This document shows positions 27,559 to 37,095 of a stretch of 64,000 nt of DNA, in pieces. Within the stretch, counting starts at the first letter, position 1. Each line of letters opens with the position of its first letter. Source of the DNA: Aestuariispira insulae (GTDB lineage: Bacteria; Pseudomonadota; Alphaproteobacteria; UBA8366; Aestuariispiraceae); assembly GCF_003385955.1 (NCBI RefSeq), contig NZ_QRDW01000010.1, positions 1 to 64,000 of the forward strand. Direction: 5' to 3'. Position numbers and translations under genes: made by a program. The notes under the pieces are model-generated. The model did no database searches, was not told where the DNA came from, and saw only the letters and a program-made list of their open reading frames with translations.

Positions 27559-30318
27559 TTAGTGCGCCTCGCGCCAATTGTCGGCGATTCCCCCATCCAC
27601 CACCAACGGCACGGAAAGGTCATATACCGGCCTGGCTGCATTTTCCATGATGTCGCGCACCACCGGCACAACGGCTTCCGCCTTATCTTCCGGCGCCTCA
27701 AAGATCAATTCATCATGGACCTGCAGCAGCATTTTGACATCCGTCATCCCGGCCTTTTCCAAGGCTCCCGGAATACGGATCATGGCGCGTTTGATGATAT
27801 CGGCCGCCGTCCCCTGGATCGGTGCGTTGATCGCCTGCCGTTCGGCATAATTGCGCTTCATCGGGTTCTTGTCATTGATCGAGCCCAGATGGATGCGCCG
27901 CCCAAACAGGGTTTCCACATATCCCTTGGCCCGACAGCCCTCGACCACATCATCCATAAAACGGCGGATACCTGAGAATCTCTCAAAATAAGCTTCGATA
28001 AAGGCTTTGGCATCGCCCCGGCTGACGCCCAGCTGGTTTGCCAGGCCAAAGGCGGAGATGCCATAGATGATGCCGAAATTCACCGCCTTGGCCTGGCGGC
28101 GCACAATCGGGTCCATGCCTTCAAGCGGCACGCCGAACACCTCTGACGCGGTCATGGCATGAATGTCGATATCGTTGCGGAAGGCTTCACGCATGGTTTC
28201 AAGCCCAGCGATCTCTGCCACCAGGCGCAGCTCGATCTGCGAATAATCCAGACTGATCAGCTTATGGCCGGGCTTGGCGATGAAGGCTTCGCGGATCTTG
28301 CGCCCTTCTTCCGTCCGGACCGGGATATTCTGCAGGTTCGGATCGGTTGAAGACAGCCGCCCGGTCTGTGCGCCGGTCATCATATAGCTGGTATGGACCC
28401 GTCCGGTTTCCGGATTGATGTCTTTAAGCAGCGCATCGGTATAGGTGGAACGCAGCTTGGACAGGGTCCGCCATTCCAGGATCTTGGCGACAATGGCGTG
28501 CTCATGGGCCAGCCCTTCCAGCACCTCGGCATTGGTGGAATAGCCGCCGGTCTTGGTTTTCTTGCCCCCCGGCAGCCCCAGATCCCCGAACAGCACCTCG
28601 CCCAGCTGCTTGGGGGAACCGACATTAAATTCCTTGCCGGCCATTTCGTGGATCTCGCCCTGCAGTTCCTCGATCCGTTTGGAGAAATCCTCGGACAGCT
28701 GTTTCAGCGTTGCCGGGTCCACCAAAATGCCTTCCCGCTCCATGGCGGAAAGCACCGGTGCCAGCGGCCGCTCTATGGTTTCATAAATGGTGGAGAGGCG
28801 TTCGGAAAGAAGCTCAGGCTTCAGTTTCTGCCAGAGGCGCAAGGTGATATCGGCATCTTCCGCCGCATAGTCACGGGCCTTGTCCAGATCCACATAATCA
28901 AAAGTGACCTGGGATTTCCCCTTACCCGCCACTTCTTCAAACTTGATCGGCTTGATATCGAGATGAAGCTCGGACAACTCGTCCATGCCATGGCCGTGGG
29001 AACCGCCTTCCAGCACGAAACTGATCAGCATGGTATCGTCGATGGGGGCCACATTGATCCCGTTACGGGCCAGAACGGTCATATCATATTTGATATTCTG
29101 CCCGATTTTCAAAACAGACGGATCTTCCAGCATGGGTTTCAGGATTTCAATCGCCCGGGCAAAAGGGATCTGTTCCGGCGCTTCTTCGCCACCCCCCAGC
29201 AAATCCCCCTGGGCCGCGGTCGATTTATGGGCCAGCGGGATATAGCAGGCCGTGCCTGCCTCCACGCATAAAGAAACCCCGACCAGCTCCGCCCGGTTCT
29301 GGTCGACGCTGGTGGTTTCCGTATCCACCGCCACGGTGCCCTTCAATGTCGCCTCACGGACCCAGCGGATCAGATCCTCTTCTTTCTGGACCAGCTGATA
29401 GTCGGTTTTTTCCGGCACCTTGGGCGCGCCATCCCCTGCATCCCCGTTCAAAGCTGCCTCTTCCGCCTCAAATTTTGCGATCAGGCGTTTGAACCCTTGC
29501 TCTTTCAGGAAGGTCAGCAATTTCCCATGATCGATCTCACGGCGTTCCAGCCCGGTCAGTGGCGTTTCAACCTCGATATCCTGGCGCAGGGTCACCAGCT
29601 CTTTGGATACGCGGGCCATATCCGCTTGGCCGGTCAGCCGTTCCCGGCGTTTGGGCTGTTTAATCTCACCCGCTCGCTCTAAAAGGGTTTCCAGATCACC
29701 ATATTCATTGATCAACTGGGCTGCGGTCTTGATGCCGATCCCCTCGACACCCGGCACATTATCAGCCGTATCGCCTGCCAGCGCCTGGACGTCGACCACC
29801 CGTTCCGGGCCGACACCAAACTTCTCCCGCACCTCGTCCGGCCCGATGGTCTTATTCTTCATCGGGTCCCACATATTGATCCCGTCGCCGACCAGCTGCA
29901 TCAGATCCTTATCGGAAGATACGATGGTCACTTCCGCTCCGGCTTCGCGGGCCTGCCTGGCATAGGTCGCAATCAGATCGTCTGCCTCGAACCCATCCAT
30001 ATCGATACCGGGCAGGTTGAAGGCTTCGACCGCCTCACGGATCAGGGGAAATTGCGGCACCAGATCCTCCGGTGCCGGCGGACGGTGGGATTTATAGTCA
30101 GGATAAATATCGTTACGGAAACTTTGCCGGGCCTTGTCAAAAATCACGCCGACATAATCCGCATCCGTTTCCTCCACCAGTTTGAACACCATGGTGCAAA
30201 AACCGAAAACCGCGTTGGTCGGCGTGCCATCCGGCCGGTTCATCGGCGGCAGGCCGAAGAAAGCGCGGAAAATATAGCTGGAGCCGTCAATAAGGTAGAC
30301 GTGACGCGGTGCCGACAT
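27559..30318 (-). CDS. polA: DNA polymerase I
   Basis: 919 residues with all three domains. The 5'-3' exonuclease covers about 1-290 (YLIDGSSYIFRAF; SDKDLMQLV). The 3'-5' exonuclease keeps its metal ligands (AVDTETTSVDQ near 330). The polymerase domain carries SLDYSQIELR and the QVHDELIFE catalytic Asp. It fills gaps in repair and removes Okazaki primers. Monocistronic, ATG start. Confidence 0.98.
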   Translation of the reverse strand: MSAPRHVYLIDGSSYIFRAFFGLPPMNRPDGTPTNAVFGFCTMVFKLVEETDADYVGVIFDKARQSFRNDIYPDYKSHRPPAPEDLVPQFPLIREAVEAFNLPGIDMDGFEADDLIATYARQAREAGAEVTIVSSDKDLMQLVGDGINMWDPMKNKTIGPDEVREKFGVGPERVVDVQALAGDTADNVPGVEGIGIKTAAQLINEYGDLETLLERAGEIKQPKRRERLTGQADMARVSKELVTLRQDIEVETPLTGLERREIDHGKLLTFLKEQGFKRLIAKFEAEEAALNGDAGDGAPKVPEKTDYQLVQKEEDLIRWVREATLKGTVAVDTETTSVDQNRAELVGVSLCVEAGTACYIPLAHKSTAAQGDLLGGGEEAPEQIPFARAIEILKPMLEDPSVLKIGQNIKYDMTVLARNGINVAPIDDTMLISFVLEGGSHGHGMDELSELHLDIKPIKFEEVAGKGKSQVTFDYVDLDKARDYAAEDADITLRLWQKLKPELLSERLSTIYETIERPLAPVLSAMEREGILVDPATLKQLSEDFSKRIEELQGEIHEMAGKEFNVGSPKQLGEVLFGDLGLPGGKKTKTGGYSTNAEVLEGLAHEHAIVAKILEWRTLSKLRSTYTDALLKDINPETGRVHTSYMMTGAQTGRLSSTDPNLQNIPVRTEEGRKIREAFIAKPGHKLISLDYSQIELRLVAEIAGLETMREAFRNDIDIHAMTASEVFGVPLEGMDPIVRRQAKAVNFGIIYGISAFGLANQLGVSRGDAKAFIEAYFERFSGIRRFMDDVVEGCRAKGYVETLFGRRIHLGSINDKNPMKRNYAERQAINAPIQGTAADIIKRAMIRIPGALEKAGMTDVKMLLQVHDELIFEAPEDKAEAVVPVVRDIMENAARPVYDLSVPLVVDGGIADNWREAH

Positions 30319-30407
30319 GGATTTGCAGCCTTGTTAGATCAGAGTGAAGGTCAGAAGGCGATCAGGCCCCGGATATACCGGGGCGCATTGATCAATGATA
30401 GCCGGGA

Positions 30408-30626
30408 TCAATGATGGCCTGAGATTTTGGCCCCTTCCTTCAGCACGAAACGGCGGTCGCAATACTGGCATTCGACATAATTGGATTTGGCCGGATCGAT
30501 GGTGAGGTATACGCGCGGGTGGCCCATGGCGCCGCCATCGCCATCACAGGCAATTTTCAGCGTTTCCACCTCAACGATTTCCGGGTTGTTATTGGCTTCA
30601 GCACCCATGATCTCATACTCTTCCAT
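30408..30626 (-). CDS. CHCC zinc-finger protein (NDUFS6-like)
   Basis: 72 residues. The C-terminal half has Cys-x8-His-x14-Cys-x2-Cys (ACDGDGGAMGHPRVYL; VECQYCDRRFVL), the zf-CHCC domain shared with the mitochondrial complex I subunit NDUFS6. In alphaproteobacteria such small proteins are common and may serve complex I, but no nuo genes are here. ATG start; an alternative start lies six codons later. Confidence 0.88.
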   Translation of the reverse strand: MEEYEIMGAEANNNPEIVEVETLKIACDGDGGAMGHPRVYLTIDPAKSNYVECQYCDRRFVLKEGAKISGHH

Positions 30627-30662
30627 TGTTTAAAGCGATTTGCGCCCTATATAAACGCAAGG

Positions 30663-30681
30663 CCCGCAGTTCTTCTGCGGG
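30663..30681 (+). other. Hairpin in the leader of the ABC ATPase gene
   Basis: Perfect stem CCCGCAG / CTGCGGG with loop TTCTT, 34 bases before the ATG at 30715. No T-run follows, so it is not a normal terminator; it may affect translation. Confidence 0.5.
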
Positions 30682-30714
30682 TCGATCCCTTCTATTTAAA
30701 CGCTTGGATGATAG

Positions 30715-31722
30715 ATGTCAGCCCAGACCGACAATTTTTCTCACCCTGAATTTGCCATCGAGATCGAGGGGCTGTCCAAGACATATAAACCGAGCGGAAA
30801 TGCTGAGCCCAAAGTGGCCCTTTCCAACGTGGATCTCAAAATCCCGCGCGGCAGCCTGTTTGGCCTGCTGGGACCCAATGGCGCCGGGAAATCCACCATG
30901 ATTAACATTATGGCAGGCCTGGTGATCAAAACCGCCGGCACCGTCAAAATCTGGGATATGGATATTGATACGGATGGCCGAAATGCCAAAGCGGCCATCG
31001 GCATCGTGCCGCAGGAACTTAACATCGATCCTTTCTTCACCCCCCGTGAGGCACTGGAGATCCAGGCCGGCATGTATGGGGTGAAAAAGTCGGAACGCCA
31101 GACCGAAGAGATATTGAAAACCATTGGCCTTTGGGACAAGCGGGATTCCTATGCCCGGACCTTGTCGGGTGGGATGCGGCGGCGCATGCTGATCGGCAAG
31201 GCAATGGTCCATAACCCGCCGATCCTGGTGCTGGATGAACCAACCGCCGGTGTCGATATCGAACTGCGCCAGCAGCTCTGGGAAAATGTCGTCGAGCTGA
31301 ACAAACGCGGCACCACTGTCCTGCTGACCACCCATTATCTGGAAGAGGCGGAAGAGCTGTGCGACCGGATCGCCATCATCAACCATGGCCAGGTGGTCGC
31401 CCATGATGAGAAAAAGCGTTTACTCGGTCGGCTGGATGCAAAAACGGTTAAGCTCAGTGTCAAGGAAAGTATGGACCGTGTGCCCGATACCCTGAAACAT
31501 CTGGATCCGGCGATCAGCACCGACATGGACGGCCTGACCTGGCTGACCATTTCCTACCGCCCCTCCAACATCAATGCCGGCGACATTATCCAGGCGGTGA
31601 ATGCCGCCAGCCTATCGATCCTGGACCTTACCACGGAAGAGACTGACCTGGAGGATATCTTCCTGCAGCTGACTTCTTCAAAGACTGGCGCAGTGGATAA
31701 ACGAGACGAGCAGGCGGCATAA
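30715..31722 (+). CDS. ABC transporter ATP-binding protein (YadG/CcmA type)
   Basis: 335 residues. Walker A GPNGAGKST (about 60-68), signature LSGGMRRRMLIGKAM, Walker B ILVLDEPTAGVD, H-loop LTTHYLEEAEE. The C-terminal 100 residues match the ABC-2 exporter ATPases such as YadG and DrrA. The ABC-2 permease normally encoded next to it is missing; the next gene is the oppositely oriented hpt. The partner must be elsewhere or lost. In E. coli yadGH also lies close to hpt. ATG start. Confidence 0.92.
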   Translation: MSAQTDNFSHPEFAIEIEGLSKTYKPSGNAEPKVALSNVDLKIPRGSLFGLLGPNGAGKSTMINIMAGLVIKTAGTVKIWDMDIDTDGRNAKAAIGIVPQELNIDPFFTPREALEIQAGMYGVKKSERQTEEILKTIGLWDKRDSYARTLSGGMRRRMLIGKAMVHNPPILVLDEPTAGVDIELRQQLWENVVELNKRGTTVLLTTHYLEEAEELCDRIAIINHGQVVAHDEKKRLLGRLDAKTVKLSVKESMDRVPDTLKHLDPAISTDMDGLTWLTISYRPSNINAGDIIQAVNAASLSILDLTTEETDLEDIFLQLTSSKTGAVDKRDEQAA

Positions 31723-31782
31723 CGGATTGCCCGGTCAAACCCAGCAATGGCAAAACCATCAAGTTATAGGGGTTGAGTGGTT

Positions 31783-31805
31783 ATCCCCGGGTCTGCCCCG
31801 GGGAT
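31783..31805. repeat. REP-like palindrome, copy 2
   Basis: Arms ATCCCCGGG / CCCGGGGAT around TCTGC, nearly identical to 7889-7911. It lies between the convergent ABC ATPase and hpt genes. Confidence 0.65.
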
Positions 31806-31818
31806 TTACCTAAAGACC

Positions 31819-32340
31819 TCAGTCCACGGTGCCGACATAGGGCAGATGACGGAATTTCTGTGCATAGTCGATCCCGTAACCGACCACGAACAAATCATCG
31901 ATCTTGAAACCGACATAGTCGGCTTGGCTATCCACTTCACGTCGGCTGGGTTTATCCAGCAAAACACAGGTTGTAACTTTGGCGGCACCCCGCTCCAGGA
32001 ACATATTTTTGGCAAAGGCCAGCGACCTGCCGGAATCGAGAATATCATCCAGAACCAGAAGATGCTTACCTTCCACATCGCTGGGAATGTTGCCGGAAAC
32101 CAGCACCTCGCCGCTGCTCTCCTTTGAATTGCCGTAGGAAGAAAGACGCAGGAATTCGATCTGGGGTTCCATACCGGCCTTATCCAGCGCGCGATACATA
32201 TCGGCAGTGAAAACAAACGCCCCTTTCAAAAGACCGATCACCAAAACATCATTTGGCAGGTCCCGGGCAATCTCAGCGGCCATCTCTTCAACGCGGGCAT
32301 GAATGTCCGCTTCATCGATCAGTTTGGTCACCGTGGTCAT
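31819..32340 (-). CDS. hpt: Hypoxanthine phosphoribosyltransferase
   Basis: 173 residues from the ATG at 32340. It salvages hypoxanthine and guanine with PRPP. The PRPP-binding motif LLVLDDILDSGRSL is near residue 100, preceded by VLVIGLLKGAFVFTADMYRAL. The open frame extends 53 codons upstream, but that part lacks homology and the family starts here; AAGGATC precedes this ATG. Confidence 0.95.
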   Translation of the reverse strand: MTTVTKLIDEADIHARVEEMAAEIARDLPNDVLVIGLLKGAFVFTADMYRALDKAGMEPQIEFLRLSSYGNSKESSGEVLVSGNIPSDVEGKHLLVLDDILDSGRSLAFAKNMFLERGAAKVTTCVLLDKPSRREVDSQADYVGFKIDDLFVVGYGIDYAQKFRHLPYVGTVD

Positions 32341-32565
32341 GTTCGTGCGATCCTTCTCAATCCGGCAGTTATCTAAAATGATTTCCTTGTCCCGTGCCGT
32401 GTTGAAGCCTTGAGCAGGCATATCGCCTCTTTCACCGGGCGATCCGTTGGCCCGCGCAATGTGGCCAAAAACGACAGCAAAGGCAAGCACGCCCATCAAT
32501 ATAGCTTGCTATACTGATTTCCTTCCGGTATTTACATTCCATGCTATATAAATGAGGGGAAAGAA

Positions 32566-33102
32566 ATGCCGAAAACCATCAAACTATTTCACATCCTGGG
32601 GCTGGTCCTGTTTTTTGGAACCGTGCCGGTTCACATTCTGCTGGGCCAAATCGCGCTCAGCTACTTCGAAAATGGAGATACCAGCCTTGCGGCCACCTAT
32701 CGCATGATCCTGGTCCAAGTTATCCAGATGCTGACCCTGCCGGGCCTTGCCTTGTTATGGCTGAGCGGGCTGTTCTCGGTATTTCGGTCCAAAGGCAGAA
32801 TACTTAGGCAGAAATGGATCCTCATGAAGCTGGCGCTCGTCTTTTTGGTAAGCGTGAACGGAGTGGTCATCCTGACATCACTCGCCAAAGAACTGGCCTT
32901 TCACTATGGCATGGCCGCCGCCACAGGGGAGATCGCGGAAGAAATCACAGCTCTAACCACCCAGGAAGATTTGTTTGGAACACTAAATTTGCTAATGATT
33001 TTGGCGATTTGCGCGCTTGCATGCTATAAGCCGGGACGGATAGGAAAAACCGCCACTATTAAGCATCCGGAACAAAAGGTTGAGCAAATTACCGCGACGT
33101 GA
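32566..33102 (+). CDS. Membrane protein, DUF2269-like
   Basis: 178 residues with about four membrane helices (8-28, 52-72, 83-103, 140-158). The pattern FHILGLVLFFGTVPVHI and LLWLSGLFSVFRSKGRIL, followed by LRQKWILMKLALV, resembles the DUF2269 group. Function unknown. Its end overlaps the MarR gene by 23 bases, so the two are co-translated. ATG start behind GGGGAAAGAA. Confidence 0.7.
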   Translation: MPKTIKLFHILGLVLFFGTVPVHILLGQIALSYFENGDTSLAATYRMILVQVIQMLTLPGLALLWLSGLFSVFRSKGRILRQKWILMKLALVFLVSVNGVVILTSLAKELAFHYGMAAATGEIAEEITALTTQEDLFGTLNLLMILAICALACYKPGRIGKTATIKHPEQKVEQITAT

Positions 33103-33523
33103 ATCCTTCGGCTATCAGGTCAATCATCTGGGCCGGCTTTTTGCCAGGGCGCTGGACCGAAAGATCCAGCCCCTGGGCGTATCAACCGGACAGATGCCGA
33201 CCCTGCTGGCGCTGTTCGAACAGGACGGCCTGAGCCAGAAAGAGTTGATTGCCAGGGTTCAGGTGGAACAGCCGACCCTGGCCAATACACTAAACCGTAT
33301 GGAGCGGGATGGTTTGGTCCAGCGGGAGAGCGACGACCAGGACAAGCGCAGCAGCCGGTTTTTCCTGACCGAAAAGGCCAGGGATATTCAATCCCCGCTG
33401 ATCGCGTCGGCGCGCGCCATCAACGCATTGGCCGTAACCGGTTTTGCGGAGCAGGAACAACAACAGCTGCTGGATCTGTTGACCCGCATGATCGGAAACC
33501 TTCAAACCGGCGGCCATACATGA
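33080..33523 (+). CDS. MarR-family transcriptional regulator
   Basis: 147 residues. A winged helix-turn-helix spans about 45-105 (GLSQKELIARVQVEQPTLAN; the wing RESDDQDKRSSRFFLTEKA). Flanking helices form the dimer. The DQDKRS Asp-Arg pair typical of MarR is kept. TTG start inside the end of the upstream membrane gene; its stop overlaps the hydrolase gene by 4 bases. It probably controls this three-gene unit in response to a small ligand. Confidence 0.92.
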   Translation: MSKLPRRESFGYQVNHLGRLFARALDRKIQPLGVSTGQMPTLLALFEQDGLSQKELIARVQVEQPTLANTLNRMERDGLVQRESDDQDKRSSRFFLTEKARDIQSPLIASARAINALAVTGFAEQEQQQLLDLLTRMIGNLQTGGHT

Positions 33524-34491
33524 TTCGCGCAGTCTTTTTGCGCACAAGCTGCCTTCTCCTTCTTCTTTCCATCGTGGCCTGCGCACCGAGAGTGGAACCG
33601 GCTGGCCCGTCGATTCAATCGCCCGCTATGGCGGCGCAGAGCTTTGTGATGGCCGATGCGGCGGTACTTCCTTTCCAACGATGGGGGAATGAGTTGGCAC
33701 CGCCCAAAGCCATCCTGCTCGCCCTGCATGGATTTAACGACTATTCCAATGCCTATGATGCCCCGGCAAAATACTGGGCGGCACAGGGTATCATGACCTA
33801 TGCCTATGACCAGCGGGGCTTTGGACAAGCCCCCAATCGAGGGCTTTGGCCGGGCAGCGAGACCCTGCGCCGGGATTTGACCGAAATCGTCACACTGCTG
33901 CGCCATCGCCATCCGGGTATTCCATTGGTTCTGATCGGAGAAAGCATGGGCGGTGCTGTCTGCCTGACCGCCCTGACCAGCGATGACCCGCCGGACGTGG
34001 ATCGGACAATCTTGAGCGCCCCCGCCGTTTGGGGCAAACAGGTTCTGCCATTATACATGAAGGCCCCTTTCTGGTTTTTCGCCCATACCATTCCTTGGCT
34101 GGAAGTGCGCCCGCGGGTTGATATCCAACCCTCGGACAATATTGAGATGCTCCGCGCGCTGGGGCGAGATCCCCTGATCATCAAACGTACCCGCATCGAT
34201 GCCGCCTGGGGATTGCTAAACCTAATGACCGACGCCCATGATGCAGGCGCCAGGCTCGACAAACCAACGCTCATCCTGTTTGGCCTGAAAGAGGAATTAA
34301 TCCCGGAACAAGCCCGTCAGGGGTTTTTAGCCAAGCTGCCGGCGAGCAATGGCAAAAGTTGGGCCTTACGCGAATATGAAGACGGGTATCATATGTTAAT
34401 GCGTGATCTGAACGCTGAACCGGTTTGGCAGGATATTGCGGATTTTATCCTGGATGATACTGTCCAATCATCATTTGCAGACGGTTCCTAA
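33520..34491 (+). CDS. Lipoprotein alpha/beta hydrolase (lysophospholipase-like)
   Basis: 323 residues. A lipoprotein signal with lipobox SIVAC puts the mature protein on a membrane from about Cys21. The hydrolase fold has LHGFNDYSNAYD, YAYDQRGFG and the nucleophile elbow GESMGG near residue 147. The acid that is usually Asp in GxKDxxxP is Glu here (GLKEELIP), and the catalytic His is in DGYHML. It resembles monoglyceride lipases and lysophospholipases. Last of the DUF2269-MarR-hydrolase unit. ATG start. Confidence 0.88.
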   Translation: MIRAVFLRTSCLLLLLSIVACAPRVEPAGPSIQSPAMAAQSFVMADAAVLPFQRWGNELAPPKAILLALHGFNDYSNAYDAPAKYWAAQGIMTYAYDQRGFGQAPNRGLWPGSETLRRDLTEIVTLLRHRHPGIPLVLIGESMGGAVCLTALTSDDPPDVDRTILSAPAVWGKQVLPLYMKAPFWFFAHTIPWLEVRPRVDIQPSDNIEMLRALGRDPLIIKRTRIDAAWGLLNLMTDAHDAGARLDKPTLILFGLKEELIPEQARQGFLAKLPASNGKSWALREYEDGYHMLMRDLNAEPVWQDIADFILDDTVQSSFADGS

Positions 34492-34614
34492 TATCCCGAT
34501 ACCGGAAGCGCGGGATCTTCTTGAAAATTTAAGGTAATTGTTAACCCTGTCGGATAAGAATGTTAGGTTGTCACCCCAGGTGATCTGAGGCGACCTATCT
34601 TTCCGAGGGGATGA

Positions 34615-36954
34615 ATGACTGAACCGAAAGGGAAAATCACAACGGAACTACTGGCGCTGGTCGCGAAACATTCCAGCACCGCCGTGATTATTCTCGACAG
34701 GCAGGATCGGATCCTCTGGGCCAATGATGCCTATGAGAAGCTGACCGGTTGGCCGGTTCATGAAATCACCGGCAAAGCGCCTTACGAGTTTCTCAATGCC
34801 GAGGGTACGGATCCTGAAGCAATCAAACGCCTGGCAAATGCCGTTCGAGATGGCACAGCGGCTTACGAAACCATCCGGAACAAACATCGGGACGGGCACG
34901 CCTTTTGGATGCGGATCGAAAAAGAACCGGTTACGGATGAAACCGGCTTTGTTACCCATTTCATCTCTATCGAGCGCGACGTTACCGATGTCATGGAACA
35001 GCGCAATGCGCTGGCCCATAGTGAGCGGATCCTCAAAGATGCCATAGAAGCCCTGGCGGACGGGTTTGTGATTTACGACGCGGATGACCGCCTTGTGGTC
35101 TGCAATGAACGCTATCGCGAAATCTATCAGACTTCTGCGGATCTGATGGTTGAGGGCGCCTATTTTCCCGACATCATCCGGGAAGGGGTCCGACGCGGCC
35201 AATATCAGGATTTCACCGATGAAGCAGAGGCGGAGGAGTGGATTAAAGAGCGGCTGGACCGGCATAACAATCCTAGCAACGAACCGGTTGAATATGAAAC
35301 AGATGACGGGCGCTGGATCCAGATCCGGGAATGCAAAACCGACAATGGCGAAATAGTCGGAATCCGGACCGATGTCACCCAATTAAAACAGGCGCAGCTG
35401 GATGCGGAGGCCAGCAGCAAGGCCAAATCGGATTTCCTGGCCCATATGAGCCATGAACTGCGCTCGCCGCTCAATGCCATACTGGGCTATGCGGAACTGA
35501 CGCTCAATCCAGAGATTGCAGGTTCTTTGCCCGCAGAAGCACGGCATTATGTGGAAACCATTCAGAAATCCGGCCAGCATCTGATGGGCCTGATCGGGGA
35601 CATCCTGGATCTCTCCAAGATTGAGGCCGGACAACTCAGTCTGGAACGAGTACCGTTTGACCTGCGCCATATGATGGAAGAACTGGTCAGCATGATGACC
35701 CTGCCCGCGCGGGAAAACAACAACCGCCTGGAATTGGAAATGCCTGACGATCTGAACTATTGGATCACCGGCGACCCGGTACGCGTTCGCCAGATTGTCA
35801 TGAATTACATTTCCAATGCCGTCAAATTCACCCGGGATGGGCTGATCCGGGTTTGCCTGAAATGCATAGAGGAAAGCCGCAAGGAAGTCCTTCTGAGATT
35901 TTCCGTCATCGATAACGGCATTGGCATCCCGCCGGAAAAGCAGGCCCAGCTGTTCGATGCTTTCATCCAGGCTGATGGCTCCACCACCCGGGAATATGGC
36001 GGCACCGGGCTTGGCCTGGCGATTAACCGGAAACTGGCTGAGGCCATGTCCGGCACTGTAGGCCTAGATAGCCGAGAACATGAAGGCAGCAGTTTTCATT
36101 TCGAGGCCCGTTTCCGCAAGGCACGCCAGCCGGTCCGCAAGGCTGACGGCAAGGGATTGGCCAATTTGCCCTCCATGCGGCTGCTGCTGGTGGAGGATAT
36201 CGAAATCAACCGGGAGATGGCCAAACGGATGCTGGAGCATCAGGGCCATGTCATCACCCCGGCCGGAAACGGCCTGGAAGCGGTCCAGGCAGTGCGCGAA
36301 AATGATTTTGACGCGGTTCTGATGGATATTCATATGCCGATGATGGACGGCATCGAAGCCACCAACCGGATCAGAATGCTGGATGATCCTGCCCGGCGGG
36401 CGGTGCCGATCATTGCGCTGACGGCGGATATCGCGGCATCAAACCTTGAGGAATATCTGAAGGCCGGTATGAATGACTGCTGTTCCAAACCAGTGGACCT
36501 GAAAAACCTGTCACAGGTGCTGCAAAAATATGCGCCAGTACCCGGCATGGCCGCCACGACCTTCATTAAAGCCGATATCCCACCCCCCAAACCCGCCAGT
36601 GCGGGCAACCCGAACCTGCTGGACCGGAGCCGCCTGCTGGAGGTATTGCGCCATATTCCCGATTGTCTGGCCCTGTTCGAGAGCCAGTCGGAAAAGAATA
36701 TCTCCGCCTTCAAGCTGGATCTGGCCAATTTTGAAATGGGAAAACTGAGGGCTCATGCCCATGCGCTCAAAGGGTCGTCACTGAACCTGGGATTCAAGGC
36801 CATGTCGGGCTGTTGTGCGGAGATTGAAACCATGCTGAAGGATGAGAACCAATCGGCCGCCGTTCTTGAAGAACGGATCCGGGAGTTGGAAACCCTTGCC
36901 CAGGCGACACTGGCTGCGGCCCGCAAGACGGCTGATGAAAATCATAACCCTTAA
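34615..36954 (+). CDS. Cytosolic PAS hybrid sensor histidine kinase with receiver and HPt domains
   Basis: 779 residues without membrane segments. Two PAS domains lie at about 15-120 and 140-255. The HisKA domain has the phosphorylated His280 in HMSHELRSPLN, and the HATPase has DNGIGIP and GGTGLGLAI. The receiver keeps Asp571 (LMDIHMPMMDG) and the C-terminal HPt has His716 in HALKGSS. All four steps of a phosphorelay are in one chain; the output regulator is not nearby. ATG start behind GAGGGG. Confidence 0.95.
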   Translation: MTEPKGKITTELLALVAKHSSTAVIILDRQDRILWANDAYEKLTGWPVHEITGKAPYEFLNAEGTDPEAIKRLANAVRDGTAAYETIRNKHRDGHAFWMRIEKEPVTDETGFVTHFISIERDVTDVMEQRNALAHSERILKDAIEALADGFVIYDADDRLVVCNERYREIYQTSADLMVEGAYFPDIIREGVRRGQYQDFTDEAEAEEWIKERLDRHNNPSNEPVEYETDDGRWIQIRECKTDNGEIVGIRTDVTQLKQAQLDAEASSKAKSDFLAHMSHELRSPLNAILGYAELTLNPEIAGSLPAEARHYVETIQKSGQHLMGLIGDILDLSKIEAGQLSLERVPFDLRHMMEELVSMMTLPARENNNRLELEMPDDLNYWITGDPVRVRQIVMNYISNAVKFTRDGLIRVCLKCIEESRKEVLLRFSVIDNGIGIPPEKQAQLFDAFIQADGSTTREYGGTGLGLAINRKLAEAMSGTVGLDSREHEGSSFHFEARFRKARQPVRKADGKGLANLPSMRLLLVEDIEINREMAKRMLEHQGHVITPAGNGLEAVQAVRENDFDAVLMDIHMPMMDGIEATNRIRMLDDPARRAVPIIALTADIAASNLEEYLKAGMNDCCSKPVDLKNLSQVLQKYAPVPGMAATTFIKADIPPPKPASAGNPNLLDRSRLLEVLRHIPDCLALFESQSEKNISAFKLDLANFEMGKLRAHAHALKGSSLNLGFKAMSGCCAEIETMLKDENQSAAVLEERIRELETLAQATLAAARKTADENHNP

Positions 36955-37095
36955 GGACCTTTCAGCCCCGGCGGGGTGATTTTCTTTTGACGCGCAAGGG
37001 GATATCTGCAAAATATAAGGAACTGCTGATTCAGCAATAGAACGTTCATGGCGCGACCGTTGTAGCGGGCGTCTGGTTGACCAAACGAGGAACCG

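Noticed and set aside
27486-27560. tRNA-like GGTTCGA segment on the minus strand
   Set aside because: It does not fold: no paired acceptor or anticodon stem around the GTTCGA text.
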